From NCBI GenBank assembly GCA_029168955.1, contig JAPDOI010000173.1:62001-126000 (forward strand): DNA of 64,000 bases, in the 5' to 3' direction. This document shows, piece by piece, positions 35,154-47,345 of this stretch (position 1 is the first letter of the stretch; the number at the start of each line of letters is the position of its first letter). The DNA is from Aplectana chamaeleonis. Taxonomy: Eukaryota; Nematoda; Chromadorea; Rhabditida; Cosmocercidae. The notes under the pieces are model-generated. The model saw nothing but the letters and a program-made list of their open reading frames with translations. It was not told the DNA's origin and ran no database searches. The translations under genes and the position numbers were made by a program.

Positions 35154-35621
35154 TTAAAGGCAGCATACACGCTCGTAAATTGGTTGGGATAACAATGTGA
35201 ATCGAATTGCATGGCCTACAGCATAATGCCTACGCATTTTGAAGTATCAAAAATGACCCACAATGCCGCTACATGAGTTAGAATTTAGCCCCGCCCTGTA
35301 TTTTCACGCCCCCTGTATTTGCTCTTTTGCTCCAAAGCAGGGTCGCTGGGTCATCTTCGCCGTCAGTGACGTGTGTGGTTCACTTGTTAGGCAACCTACC
35401 AACAGTACCAACGGTGAATATCACCCAGCAACCTTGCGTTGCAGGAAAAGGGCAAATACAGGGGGCGTGAAAATACAGGGCGGGGCCAACTTCTAACTCA
35501 TGTAGCGGCATTGTGGGCCGTTTTTCACACTTCAAAATGCGTAGGCGTTGTAATCTGGGCCATACCATTCTATTTCCGGAGCTATCTCAATTACGTTTAC
35601 GAGCGTTTAAGCTGCCTTTAA
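35154..35621. mobile_element. Palindromic MITE, AGGCAGC termini, TTAA flanks on both sides
   Basis: TTAA-AGGCAGCATACACGCTCG on the left pairs with the complement at the right end, CTGCCT-TTAA (35618-35621). The arms extend about 230 bp to near the centre, so both strands give the same MPLHELE-type ORF. TTAA on each side suggests a TTAA target-site duplication. Confidence 0.88.
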
Positions 35622-35630
35622 GGCGGATCC

Positions 35631-35950
35631 ACACCTGTAGCCAGCGGTTTGGCCGCTGGCTGCAGGTGTGGCCCGCCAGAAGTCCACATTTTGCGAAGTA
35701 TTGGTCGCGAGAGTAGGATATTTGAGTCCAGCGTGGTCGATTTACTCTATATACAAACTTTCACCGCCTAAGATGGAGGCTAAACACCGCTACAGTATAA
35801 TGGCTCACACCTTTCTCAGGTGTGGTCCCGCCGGAAGGCGGCAATTTTGAGAACTAGGAGCGGCGAGAGTAGAATATTCGAGTCCAGCGTGGTCGAATTA
35901 CTCTCTACTCAAACTTGCACCGTCTTAGATTAATTCCGACGACCACTAAA
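35631..35950. repeat. Direct duplication (about 170 bp) with a 17-bp hairpin in the first unit
   Basis: Unit 1 (about 35631-35790) and unit 2 (about 35805-35945) share GAGTCCAGCGTGGTCGA and TTACTCT, and each starts with an ACACCTGTA or ACACCTTTC hairpin. In unit 1, ACACCTGTAGCCAGCGG pairs with CCGCTGGCTGCAGGTGT with one mismatch (35631-35669). Confidence 0.65.
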
Positions 35951-36179
35951 TTGATAGGCCAATAGCGGACAAGGCCAATAGCGGCCCATGTTGAACGATT
36001 TTGTAGACCCACAGTATATACGATGCACAGTTTGCCTCTGCCAACAAAATCGAATAACGCAAACAGAGTGGGGTAAAACCATCCACGTGGGCTTCTCCCA
36101 GCGTTGTTACCATTGGTTGGGTAGGAGCTTCAATCTTTGATAAGTACGTACAGTTGTACATGTGCATAACTGTGTGTTA

Positions 36180-36345
36180 ACTGTCGAGAACCTGTCAAGG
36201 AGTTGTCGGGAATCGGACGAGAAGTTGTCGGGCATTGTCGAGAATCGGAGAAAAGCTGTCCAGAATTCTCTAGAGTTTGCGAAAGTTGTCCTGCATTCGT
36301 ACGCCTGCAGGACAACATTCCGTCCGATTCTCGACAACTAGTTTT
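36180..36345. repeat. Degenerate minisatellite, GTTGTCGAGAATCGG words (second array)
   Basis: Five or so units of GTTGTCGGGAATCGGACGAG type. The array ends in an inverted unit (CGATTCTCGACAACTAG at about 36330-36348). It is related to 34470-34720. Confidence 0.6.
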
Positions 36346-36524
36346 ACCTGAGTTGAAATCTCGAAAATATTTCAAAATTTCACGAACAAATACCTTTCGA
36401 TTTTCGTTCGACCAAGATTTGTTTCGAAGTTGTACAGCTACATATAATGCAAAGGTGCTGGCAGCAGACGTGATTCGTACGCCGTAGCAAGTCAAGGATA
36501 CGTAATCTGAAACCTCCACCTCAC

Positions 36525-36703
36525 CTTAGTCTGAAGCCTATCCTGTGCTGTTTCGACAGAGCGTGATTTTCGCATGCCGAAAAATCCTTGCTTTTCAGGT
36601 GGACAGTTGTCGATCGCCTCAAAGGCTCGAGCCATCAGACGAACTGAAGGCTGGCCACCACGAGCAAGCTCTTCTCGTCGCACCCGACACAGTATATTCG
36701 TTC
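36525..36703 (-). CDS. Host gene exon (conserved-looking, RGGQPSVRLMARAFE)
   Basis: Acceptor CATGTTGCAG and a strong donor ACTAAG/GTGAGG bound 179 bp. Entered in phase 1, it reads TNILCRVRREELARGGQPSV then RLMARAFEAIDNCPPEKQGF and FGMRKSRSVETAQDRLQTK, and ends in phase 0. The peptide has the balanced composition of a structured segment, and RKSRSVE resembles a basophilic kinase site (inference). The upstream intron is only 59 bp. Other AG sites upstream give the wrong phase. Confidence 0.78.
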
Positions 36704-36762
36704 CTGCAACATGCTTGGCATCCAAAAGTGCTGCCTACAGAGTCATCAGAAAAACCCCTAAC

Positions 36763-36906
36763 CTCCTCTTGTGCTAGAGTACAGTGCAGCGTTGTTGCTT
36801 CCATCGAATGATGACGTTCGTGGGAGCGCTCGCATAAAAGCTGCTCCATCCGAATTCTTGTCGCAGTCCAAGTTTTTTCCATCGTGCATGGATACATCGT
36901 AAGGTC
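36763..36906 (-). CDS. Host gene exon
   Basis: Acceptor TAGAATTGCAG and donor AGAGGAG/GTTAGG bound 144 bp. In the phase forced by its neighbours it reads PYDVSMHDGKNLDCDKNSDG then AAFMRALPRTSSFDGSNNAA. The other two frames fail: one has a stop before the donor. RTSSFDG looks like a phosphorylatable linker. Family unknown. Confidence 0.75.
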
Positions 36907-37109
36907 CTGCAATTCTATCTGCTATCAGTGTGTTCTGACTATGGAAAAAGAATTCTGCCTGGATATGAATCTACAGCTGCACAACCTGACACCTGGCAGC
37001 GTCTGTAGTTCGGTAGGGACAAGTTGAAGAAAAGACAATAAAGTTCTCGATAACACGTCCGAAAAACTGAGAGAGAAATGCATATTTTCTGCCTAAATTG
37101 CGCACAAAC

Positions 37110-37189
37110 CTGCCACAACACAGGAGGGATTCTGGCTTGGACGTTTTATCAGATGTCGTCCCAGACGAGAGTTTCCACTTCGGCCGTCC
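37110..37189 (-). CDS. Host gene exon (80 bp)
   Basis: Acceptor AATATAATTTCAG and donor GGCAG/GTTTGT bound 80 bp. The downstream exon requires one carried base, so the frame reads DGRSGNSRLGRHLIKRPSQN then PSCVVA and a split Gly codon. A second frame is open (starting GRPKWKLSSGTTSDK) but gives the wrong phase downstream. Moderate confidence because the exon is short. Confidence 0.6.
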
Positions 37190-37987
37190 CTGAAATTATA
37201 TTAGTGCAAGACGTTGGTTTGAAATTCGCTTGACAAGCCGATGGTTCTCCCTTCGAACAGTTGCACAGACAATGAGTATGCATGCAGCTGTACTGCTCCG
37301 GAGAAACTACCATGATATCGCGCACACCTATCACGATTTCTTGGAATGATAGCTGCGGTTTAGCGTAACAAGCGTCGTACTGTGGTGCTGGCGTCCCCAA
37401 CCCAAGAACATGTCAGCTAAGCTTAGGCAAATACCGCGAGACTTTTTGAAATTTCGTGGTAGGTACACTTCAAAGCAGCGTTCACGATGGATTTCGTTCT
37501 GCGAAATCTCGGTTTTTTGACTTTCTAAACCCGAATATGTCATTTCTACAGACACAAGCCTCCTCTTGCTTAGATTTACTGAGAGTAGCAATTTTTTTTT
37601 ATCACCTGTGTCTGAATCCAACCATGGTAGAGAACTTGGAGAAAATTTGGGACGTCAAAAGTGGTTCGCAGCAATGTCAAATGAGCGATTTGACTGCAGC
37701 CCTTCCAAGAAGGGCCGCACTCCCTCTCAGGAGCTGGTAATATTTGCAGCTGCTCGCTGTACATGATAAATAGTTCGAAAAACCATCCCAGATTTTTCGC
37801 TATCTATTCTTTTCAAACTCAAAACCGTGTAGTAATCATCGATAACTTCTATCTGTTCTCCGATACACACGATCAGCCGCTTCCCGAAATTCAGAATGCT
37901 GGTGGCAAGGGCTTTCCAATAGTGTGTTTGCTTGTTTAAGTTGGGATTAATCTTTACACAAGGCGTCGAGTTAATCGCAAAACGCTT

Positions 37988-38059
37988 GGCTCCGGGCGAG
38001 ATTGAACCAGCATATTCATTTTCCGGGGGAGCGCCTTATCGCACTGCACCACCGAAGCC
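37988..38059 (-). mobile_element. tRNA-derived SINE copy 3 (72-nt tRNA-like head)
   Basis: On the minus strand, acceptor GGCTTCGG pairs with the CCGGAGCC end. Box-A-like TGGTGCAGTGCG and box-B GGTTCAATC are present, and the anticodon-loop position reads CCGGAAA. The tail TTTTGCGATTAACTCGACGCC-TTGTG continues to about 37960. The 5' lead CGAGCAGTTGAGTGAGAGCG is shared with copy 4. Confidence 0.65.
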
Positions 38060-38194
38060 CCAGCGCCGCTCTCACTCAACTGCTCGGTGATCTTCACCGA
38101 AGCAAACATCCTTTCACCCGCATAACGGGATGAAACGGGTATACCGTCAGAGACTATCTATCAGTCGTATACCTGTCAAGATGTTGTCCTAGTT

Positions 38195-38485
38195 AAGTCT
38201 TACACGATTTTTGGAGTTTTTTTTTCCGTAACTGCAGTTTAACGTCGCACACGTTATGGTATGTTTCTTTGCTTCGGTGAAGATTTACCGAGCAGTTAAG
38301 TGAGAGCGGCGCTGGGGCTTCGGTGGTGCAGTGCGATAAAGCGCTCCCCCAGAAAGGGAATATGCTGGTTCAATCTCGCCCGGAGCCAAGCATTTTGCGA
38401 TCAACTCAACACCTTGTGTAAACATACCATAACATGCACTGCGACGTTAAACAGCAGTTACGGCAAAAAATCTCCAAAAATCGTG
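38195..38485 (+). mobile_element. tRNA-derived SINE copy 4 (head 38316-38387) flanked by inverted 65-bp segments
   Basis: The head GGCTTCGG...CGGAGCC is 72 nt with box B GGTTCAATC; the anticodon-loop position reads CCAGAAA. The tail TTTTGCGATCAACTCAACACC-TTGTG is followed by AAACATACCATAAC. That tail (38420-38485) reappears inverted at 38195-38260, ahead of the head. Either the SINE was duplicated in inverted orientation or the unit is a TIR element that captured a tRNA. Confidence 0.65.
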
Positions 38486-39136
38486 ATGGGATAAATCCTT
38501 CGGTTTCTCAGATCTAAAGGAGTAATTAATCGCTAGTCCCTCGCTTTGTGTATCTGCGTCTCTGCCTCTCCGCGCCCAGCACACCGCCACTTTTGATGGT
38601 GTCGAAAGCGCACTGTCTTGCCCGTCTCGCTCATGCGCGAAGTCCGCGCGAAATGGATCGATTTCCATGGGCAGAGTTTCACTCGGGTGACGATAGGAGC
38701 GGGGGTCAAATCAGGCAGGCTGAAAAGAATGTCACTCCAAGGGGCTACTTACTAAATATCAACGTCTGGAATTTAGTGTAGAGAATTGAGCCTTACGTAT
38801 GGTCCCCAGATCATCGGCTCATTCCTACCGCAGCGTTGAATCATAACGCGGCGCGGTTGACGCCATGCGATGCTATACCATGCGGTAATTCATGACCCAC
38901 GTAGTTGGAATCTGCCAGGCTTTCAAAGAATCATCTTTAAAATTTTTCTATATGCATGGCGACAAATGACATAGATTACTGAAACATCGCACACAGTCTG
39001 TTTCAACATCAAGATCGAGGCGCGCCTAGCTCCATGTTTATGCGAAGCGTCCGTTCGCGGCTTGCTCAGAGTCCTGCGCCCAAGTCTTTTTTATCATAGT
39101 TCTCATCTTCAGTGTAATAGTACTGCTAAGCCAAGT

Positions 39137-39333
39137 ACTGTCGTTCTCAGGGTCAGATTGCTGTCCGCATTTGCGTACTACGGCTGATTCATCATGCGAC
39201 ATGTGATAATCGCGCTGGGACCACTTGGGTCCCGGCACGATTCACCTTTCTCTTAGCACGATTATCACGTGTCGCATCATGCAACTGCCGTGGTCCGCGA
39301 TTGCGGATAGGAATTTGGCTCCGAGAGCGGTAG
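39137..39333. mobile_element. MITE, family P
   Basis: The arms pair CTGTCGTTCTCAGGGTCAG with the complement of the right end (GGCTCCGAGAGCGGTAG), through CATCATGCGACATGTGATAA against TTATCACGTGTCGCATCATG. It is related to 54705-55000 and to the partial copy at 1-245. Confidence 0.75.
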
Positions 39334-40210
39334 TAATTGAAATCTATCACAAATCTGCCGACATCAAGACTGCGCCTCACGCGGCTTGTCGCATACACGA
39401 CGCTTCCGCTCGCGCGGACTTTTCGGTTCAAAAAAAAAACCTTTTTTAATTTTTTTTGGTATTCGGGCATTGACCTATTGCTCATTCTAATCGCCGCGGT
39501 GCAGCACAACGCAATGCGGCCGAATTTATGCAACAACGCTTTGCACGGTCGATCTTCTTCGTCGCGTTTTGGAATTGCTACGTCTTTCAATTCAAATTTT
39601 CCACGCAACTCTTAATATCGAATCTACGGCGCACGTGACGCGACCGCTCGCTCGGAGTCGCGTGGATGACTACTGGCGTAATCATTTATTTATTCGAACA
39701 AACAACAAAATCGTGAATAGTCGAAGTACATTCTTGAACAAATTCTCATCAAAATCGAACACGTCTTCACTACGTGGATCATGAATGCCTATGAATAACT
39801 TACGGCGTGGTATAGCATCGCATGGCGTCGACCGCGCCGCGTTGTGATTCAACGCTGCGGTGGGAATGAGCCGATGATCTTGGGACCATCTGTAAAGGTC
39901 AATTTTCTACACTGAATTCCAGACGTTGATATTTAGTAAGTAGCCCCTTGGAGCGACTTTCTTTTCAGCCTGTCTTTAGTCGCTGATTTGACCCCCGCTC
40001 CTATCGTCACCCAAGTGAACCTCTGTCCATGGAAATCGATCCATTTCGCGTGGACATCGCTCATTGAGCGAGACAGGCAAGACAGTGCCTTTCGACACCA
40101 TCAAAAGTGGGGGTGTGCAGGGCGCGGAGAGACAAAGACGCAGAGACACAAAGCGAGGGACTAACGATAAATTACTCCTTTAGATCTGAGAAACCGAAGG
40201 ATTTATCCCA

Positions 40211-41032
40211 ACTTAAACAAGCAAACATTACACCATTGGAAACAGGGTTCGGCGCGGGGTGTGGATATCCACACCGGGGGGTCTGAGCTGCGCAATGGTG
40301 GAGGGAGGGGGGTCTGAGCTCCTCCGGGAGATCACATGAACCATTGTGACCGTGGGTAGTAGGTATACTGTTTAGAAATATTTTTGCGAATAAATCGGTA
40401 ATACCGTCCAATAAACATGAAACCTTGTAGTAATTAAATTAACGTAAATGTTGAAATTATAGTAAAGGTTCTCCTACGATTCAATATAAGACATATAGGT
40501 TCTGAGCGTGTATCCTGGATAGTTGTGCACTGAATTGCAAATAAGAACAGATTGGAAGCTACGAAATGTGGCGGAACAAAAGAGAGGACACGATGAATAA
40601 AGTTATTGGCAAAGGCGAAGACGACGAGATGTACAAAAGAAATAAATATGTTTTCAGAGAAGAACAGGTCACTTTAAATGTATGGAAAACACGCTTTAAT
40701 AAGTGGTTGGATACGAAAATAGGTGCTTCAACATTATCCAGACCAGACATCCGAAAAACCTCGTCCGTGATCCTTTTCAATGTCAATGTCTTGTTTTTTT
40801 AGAATGGTTGTTCTTCTTTAAATTATACACCTTTCAGAATAGGTTGATCCTTTTGTTTTAATTTTTCTACAAAAACAGACAATTAACACTCCTGGGAGGA
40901 GGTCCGAGAAAATCGCCAAAAATTTGACCAATTAACGCATCTGGGAGGGGGTCTGAGAAAATCGCCAAAAGTTAGCTTTTAGAGGGGGGGGGGAGGTGAG
41001 AAAATTTAGCCTTGTCCAGACCTCGCGCCGAA
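40211..41032. other. No gene; two-unit direct repeat at 40890-41000
   Basis: Two units of GGAGGNGGTCYGAGAAAATCGCCAAAA lie about 56 bp apart, followed by a G10 run (40984-40993). Other ORFs here resemble nothing known. Confidence 0.4.
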
Positions 41033-41338
41033 CCCTGATTGGAAAGCCCTTACCACCAGCATTCTGAATTTCGGGAAGCGGCTGATCGTGGGTATCGGAG
41101 AACAGATAGAAGTTATCGATGATTACTACACGATTTTGAGTTTGAAAAGAATAGATGGCGAAAAATCTGGGATGGTTTTTCGAACTATTTATCATGTACA
41201 GCGAGCAGCTGCAAATATTACCAGCCCCTGAGAGGGAGTGCGAGCCTTCTTAGAAGGGCTGCAGTTAGATAGCTCATTTGACATTGCTGCGAACCACTTT
41301 TCACGTCCTAAATTTTCTCCAAGTTCTCCACCATGGTA

Positions 41339-41944
41339 CTTTATCAGTTGTAGATCAGTTACTTATACGATTGCTGACAGCAAATTGTGCCAGAGGACTG
41401 TCGTAGTGCCGGCCACTTTTGATGGAATTCGAGACATTCGACCTCATATGTATGGCTTTTAACTTACTTACTTAAAGGCAGCGTTCACGATAATCTTAAA
41501 TTTTGAGATTATTCGCTATATTGATTAAGTGGCCCCGGGTAGAACTACAATTACGTAGAAATGGAGAAAAACGCACCAGAAGTACGCGAAATCCTTTACT
41601 CTCACCACGCCTCTTTACTCTCTCAGGAACTCTTTGTTGTGACACTGAAATCTTTTGTGGACCCGTCATTTGCAATTTCCTACTCTCTGTTGCTCCGTTC
41701 TTTCCTTGAGACCCTAACTAATCCTGCTTTGCATAGAATATTCTTCTATTTTCGATTGACCCTATTTTCCACCGGTGAGAACCACCATGAACATGCTCAT
41801 CCAACCGGACAACTAGTCCATGTTATGAAATGATGTCGCTGAAGAACGGCGTTTTATTGCGTTTCTCGTCGTTTCTTCATTATTTTGGTAACACTTGGAG
41901 ACCAACGGATTGTTCTATGTGAAAAACTCGGGGACGAAAATCAT
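41339..41944. other. No gene seen; lone AGGCAGCG terminus at 41472
   Basis: TTAA-AGGCAGCGTTCACGAT at 41472 onward matches the left terminus of the TTAA MITE group, but its partner end is not found. A similar lone end (AAAGCAGCGTTCACGATGG) is at about 37471. Confidence 0.45.
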
Positions 41945-42381
41945 TTAAAGGCAGTTTCCACGATGAATTTCGTCCTGGGGTTTTGGCCGGAAATCAAAAG
42001 TTCAGTTTCTCCTTGGAGCCTTGGGGTCGAAAGAACGAACGAAAACGAGCCCAAAAGAGCTTCATACGACTCCGAAGTCCGCTCGCGCTAGCCCTTCCGC
42101 TCGCGGTCGAGTTTTCCGAGGAACAGTTTGCTCCGCTACTACATTAGCAATGGAGCGCGAGCGCTGCTGAGTTTTAGCATTAGGGCGCATTTGCACGCTG
42201 TCTATTTCAGGCCCATGCCCGCGCAACTGATCCACCGTTGAAATGTCGCTTTCAAGATGAAGAGCTGATTTTGGATGTTTCGCAGCGTTTTTCATGATTC
42301 ACTGATGAAACAGTCCGACTCTAAACCTTTGTTTTCTGGTGGAAACTCGAAAACTATTTGTATCGTGGACACTGCCTTTAA
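41945..42381. mobile_element. MITE, AGGCAGT termini, TTAA on both sides
   Basis: The left TTAA-AGGCAGTTTCCACGATG pairs with the right CATCGTGGAAACTGCCTTTAA-type end (ATCGTGGACACTGCCT-TTAA, 42378-42381). It abuts the 3' end of RTE copy 3. Confidence 0.82.
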
Positions 42382-45300
42382 TCGGTTGGCTTTCGCCTGA
42401 CGCGGTCATTCCGCATCTTCACCAAGAAGAGCCGTTCTAGTCAGCCGTGTCCATTTGTCACGGTCCTCAGCCACAATTTGAACACAATCCATCCACTGGT
42501 CGCTATTCCACTTCCTGCGAAGTAAAACATCGCGCCTGAAATGCCTTACAATGCCGAGTGATTTCAAATCCTCCTTCACCACATCCGTCCAAAACTTTCG
42601 CCTACGTCCAGGTGGCCGTTTCCAGACGGGAGTTGAAAGCATTCTTAAAGCGTGTTGTACGAGACGACCCGGCGTTCTTCTTAAAATATGCCCCAACAGA
42701 TACAGACGACCTTCCGTTGCCGCTTGAGATGGCATTGGGAGATGTTGGCACCTCCCTCGTGTCAAACGCTGATGTAAGGCGTCAATCTCGTTGTAGAGAT
42801 CTTCGTTGTGGCACATCCGCGGCTAGAAACAACCGAGCAAACGTCTAAACAGCTTTCTCTCCGTGCAATCCAACCTTTCCATCTGCGTCTTCGGTGCTGC
42901 CCACGTCTCCGATCCGTACATCATGATAGGGCGAATAGCGGATAAGTAGACGCGCAACTTGACTTCCTTCGCGATGGGGGTAGACCACAAACACTTGGTT
43001 AGAGAATTAAATGCAGACGTAGCTTTCGCACATCGTTGTCGAATATCCGCTGCATAACTACCATCGTTCGTCAGCAAACAGCCCAAATAACAGAAATCGT
43101 CCACCAGTTCGATACGTTGTCCGTCCACACAAACTCCAGCTGAAGGCCTCTGAGAGACCCACATCTGCTTGCATTTGTCCGGACGAAGACGAAGTCCATA
43201 GGCTGCGGCATACTTGGCGAAACGAGCTTCACAATCCTTTGCAGTTCTGCGTTGTCTTCAGCGAATAACACAATACCGTTGGCGAACTCAAGGTCGACAA
43301 GAGAGCGTCCTGATGGTGTTAGGATCACGTCCGCAAGAAACTGTTCTCCAACTCTACGCAAGATATCATCAACGGCAAAGTTGAATAGAAAAGGTCTTGC
43401 TACAGCTCCTTGCCTTACTCCTGTTCTCACCTCGAAAGCTGACGTAAGCCCGACAGGCGTACGAACTGCTGCTGTTGTTCCTTCGTTCATGTCCTCGATT
43501 AGTCGAACATACTCTTCCGGGACTCCATCGGCTCGCAGAGCGTTGAGCAATCGATCACGATGAGGAGAGTCGAATGCGGCTTCAAAGTCCAAAAAAGCAA
43601 GCTGTAATGGCTTCGAATACCGCTGCCACAATTCAATTACTCTTCTCACGACGAACACTTGGTCGGTAGTCGATCTTCCAGATCGAAAACCGGCTTGCTC
43701 CTCTCTGGTCGTTTCCCCACGATATTTGATGAGTCGCTCGAGAATCATACGTTCCAAAACCTTGTACATCACACGCAGTAGAGAGATCCTCCTATAGTTC
43801 TTGGGCTCCGCGACGGATAAGTTCTTGTGAATGGGTGCGATGATCGCATGTCTCCACGAATAGGGTATAATTTCGCTAATCCGTATGGCACGGATGGCGT
43901 TGGTCATTTCACGAATCCCAGACGGAGGAAGAGCTCTCAGCATTTCAGCAGTGACGTCGTCATCTCCACCTGCCTTTTCATTCTTTATTTTCCGGACACA
44001 ATTCAAAACTTCATCCTCAGTCGGCGGTTCCTCACTGACACCGTAATGTGCTCTCTGAACATGCGGGAGCTCTGGTACTGATGGCGCTGGACGATTCAGT
44101 AGTGAACTGAAGTAATCCTTCCATACTGGCAGCGTCACATCACCAACTGCAACTCCATTCGAAGTGTTCAAGACAGGAGAACATCTCTTGATCTTGCCGC
44201 TATACTGTCGTAACAACGTGCAGGGTTTCCTCGGGTTCTTCTCCTCCCAAGCCTTCTCAAACTCCTTAGCTCCACACGTCCGTTTTCGTTCGCGGTCACT
44301 TTGAAGCTGCAGACGCAACTTCCTGCTCAGTCGCTTCTCCTCTACAAAGTTTCCTGCAGTTCGGAGAACACATACTCTGTTGTAGGTAGACGTCGTTTCC
44401 TCTGAGACGTAGGCGAACTTCTTTTCAGGCTGCGCGACCGTGAGTGCATGTTTCGGAGCGTCCTGGATGCACTTGACGAAAGAGTCCGTGTCGCAAAGTT
44501 TCCCCTTAGTCCGTACTCCAATATAAATAGAAACGCGTTGTCAGAACTTCCTTCTGCACTATTCATCCCTGAAACTTGTCATATCAATCCTCTGGACAGG
44601 CTTAGACCCTCGCTTCCTCTTATGGATCCTCGCAGTGATGTTCAACGGAACTGGACGGTGATCCGAATTGAATGCGACATCCCACACAGCTCTAGATCTT
44701 CGATTGTCCGAAACTGGAATATTCCTCGTCAGAACATAGTCAAATATACTTTCAAAGTTGTCGTCTTCCGCTTCCGCTGCTCTTCTGGAGATAGCTGGGT
44801 TGATCCCTGCCACGTAAGCTGATGGCGGCGATGATTCCTCTTAAATGTCGATGCAATAATCAGACCACTGCGTTCACAAAAGTCGACAAGGCGGTAGCCA
44901 TTGTCCGATGTTTGCTCCACTGGGTAGAACCATTTACCGAGTACTTCGGATTCCTGATCAAGTTTTGTCTTCGCGTTTGCGTCGACTTCCACGACAACAG
45001 CATGTTGACAAGGTATCATGGCTAGCAACGTATTGAGTTCCACGTAGAAGGCATCCTTGGAATTGTCTTCGGCGGTTTCGGTAGACGCATGTGCACTCAC
45101 TATCCACAGATTGAATCCTCTGCGACCCCGCAGTCGCACAAATGCATTCCTACACGACGTTGAGCCGACTTCCTCGATCATACCATTGTAGTCCTTCCTT
45201 ACAGCTATCGCACAGCCTCCCACTCTCCTATCATCAGCGTCACCGCAGTAGATGGCGTTCTCTCCGACGTTGATGACGGGTCTATCCTTGAGGCAAGTTT

Positions 45301-45700
45301 CCTACAAAGCAGCAAACGGTGCATGGAAATAGCTCAGAAGTCTGGATAGCGCAGTTATTTGGATATCACGCGACAGCGATCGACAGTTCAGGGCGGCGAA
45401 ATTGTGGCTTGTGGCCAAAGACTCCATGAATTCTCTAGGTACGGATCCTAAGGTGTTACGGACCAAAGGCCTTAGCTTGCCGGACGGCGACAAGTTTATG
45501 CAATCTGCGGGACACTTTCGCGATATAGTTGTGCACGCTATATCGCTCGAACGTCCCCTGTGTACATTCAAACGTCTGATGGGTTCAGTAGAAGCAGGGG
45601 CACCAACGAGCAGGTACCAACAGACTTGTATACACACCCCCGAACTCATATAAATATCTTCACAATAGTGCGTTGGTGACCCAACCAACTCACCCTACGT
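42382..45700 (-). mobile_element. RTE-clade retrotransposon, copy 3 (nearly full length, inactive)
   Basis: Minus strand from about 45700. An N-terminal segment (VLLVGAP-like lead, SHNFAALNCRSLSRDIQ) is followed by the endonuclease with VGGCAIAVRKD, IVSAHAS and VVVEVDANAK. After a linker comes RT with YRRISLLRVMYKVLERMI, EQAGFRSGRSTTDQVF and LAFLDFEAAFDSPHRDRLL. The second catalytic motif reads FANG in place of YADD (about 43290). A stop replaces Arg in the endonuclease (about 45301). Several frameshifts split it into seven ORFs. The C-terminal WKRPPGRRRKFWTDVV and the 3' GAAAGCCAACCGAT match copy 1. Confidence 0.88.
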
Positions 45701-47150
45701 TCTCAAATGGGTGCAGCCAATCATTCCAACTCAAAAAAAAACGGTGAGCGGTTTTCAGCGCGTACGATGCAGTTAACCACCGGCAGAGAAGCATAGCTCA
45801 CCCAAAAGCGCTATGCACTGGCATACTGGCTACGGAACGAATACTCATCGATGACTGGCTGATGTTGTCGTAAGTTCCTTCGCACTCGCTCACTGACGGC
45901 GCGTACCCATCTCTGCCGATTGATGGCTGTGCTGATGGACAGCGCTCGTCGCTGAAATTTTCAAAAATTAATCACTAATCCACGTGTCTATGTATGGTCT
46001 CCTTGTCAGAATTACTCTAGTGAATGAACCAGGCGCGATCATTCCGGCTGGCAGTGCGGCGTCAGGCCGGGATATATTTTTGGCCGAGATTGATGGTGAA
46101 CACTGCGTCGCGTCGCTCGTCGCTGGGAGTATGATCCCAGTGCATACTCCGTCGCGGGTGCGACGGCGTCGCCGCGACCCCGAGTGCTCGACGACGAGAT
46201 AAGTTGTTGGTGAATAGGCTTGACGCAACATTACGTCCCTTTCCAAATGCCAATATACGGACCAGATCGTTCAGGACTTTTGCATAGCTCTCAATTTCGC
46301 CACTCTTCATTTTGATCCTCGACATTATGAATTCTGATTCATTTTTCCGCGATCTAATGTTAGAATTCAATTCATCTCTTCGTCTTAATGTCAGTAGCAT
46401 GGACGTGCCATGGGTATACAATGCATATATCTAATGTGTGAGTTTCATGGACAATTCTACACATTTGATGATTTTCTACCGTAATCATATAAAGAAGACT
46501 CGAGGTACATATTGCATTTTTCTTTTGGGTAAACATTTCCGAGGGTAGAGATTATTCGCGCTGCTGATAGATCGCGGCGAAATCATTGGAGCCGTGGAAT
46601 TCCTTGTGAGAAACGGTGAACATTTTCCAAGCGTGCACGGTTTTACAGGTATATAACGGAATTCACTGAATTTAACCAACTTTCCATATTCCAAACCGTC
46701 CAAATTATCCGAAATCGACGATTCACCCAAAAATGTCGTTCAAATCTGAAGGCTTTGATTATCACTACTCTTTGCATGCCCCCTGATTTCTGGTAAATAA
46801 TCAGACCTCACAAGCACCTGAAAATCAAAAGCAAATGGCAATGCTCGTCTCAGATCAAAACGATTATTATAATTATCATGAAAGGCGTAAAATTGTTTTG
46901 TGAAAGTGAAACAGTGAAAAACTACTTCCAATATATCTGTGGCATCAACCTTTTGAAACAAATGGGATATCTGAGGGAAATTACAGAACATTCACGAGCA
47001 ACCGACGGCTTCGAATAGGCGCCAGTTTTCAATAAGAACATTGAACAAAACGATATGGGGACATCAACCGCTTACAAAAGTTGAAAACAAACAAATTTAT
47101 GCCTCCGAGTACAGGGTGCTTTGAACTATGTCGCGATGTCGCAGTCAGAG
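45701..47150. other. No secure gene
   Basis: Intron sequence of the host gene. Minus-strand ORFs at 46421-46062, 46730-46485 and 46991-46740 were examined for splice borders and families without success. A GC-rich inverted patch (GGGTGCGACGGCGTCGCCGCGACCC) lies near 46155-46180. Confidence 0.35.
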
Positions 47151-47154
47151 GTGT

Positions 47155-47230
47155 GCGGAAATTTCTGTTTTCTGATTTCTGTTTTCTGGCCGTTTTGGCC
47201 TTTCTGTTTTGTGATATCTGTTTTCTGAAA
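47155..47230. repeat. TTTCTGTTTTCTG simple repeat (copy at 48975-49060)
   Basis: Both sites contain GATTTCTGTTTTCTGGCCGT and TTTGGCCTTTCTG, a TTTTCTG-based repeat with a GGCCGTTTTGGCC palindrome. Both lie near GTGCGGAAATTT. Confidence 0.65.
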
Positions 47231-47345
47231 AACCTGCAAAAATCAGAAAAAAATCAGAAAAAACAACGAAATCCGGATCTGTGGAACAGCGCAGCTTATC
47301 TAGTCCTTTACGAGGTACGATTTGTGTTCAATGGTGCAATTGCTG

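Larger units (their letters stand above)
37620..41338. mobile_element. Nested palindromic complex (outer and inner inverted arms)
   Basis: Outer arms 37620-37925 and 41033-41338 are inverted copies (CCATGGTAGAGAACTTGGAG against its complement, through GGTGGCAAGGGCTTTCCAAT). Inner arms 38488-38905 and 39770-40210 are a second inverted pair (GGATAAATCCTTCGGTTTCT ... CCATGCGATGCTATACC). Between left outer and left inner arm lie two tRNA-like SINE heads in opposite orientation. Between the inner arms lies a family P MITE. The layout suggests a large fold-back transposon with later insertions. No transposase is visible. Confidence 0.75.

Noticed and set aside
46062..46421. Minus-strand ORF resembling a gag fragment (KSGEIESYAKVLNDLVRIL)
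   Set aside because: Similarity is only impressionistic. No protease, RT or LTR nearby and no consistent splice borders.
46485..46991. Minus-strand exon candidates after a TTTTGATTTTCAG acceptor, and an overlapping 47-codon plus-strand ORF
   Set aside because: Stops appear in the phases required by the host-gene model, and no donor fits.
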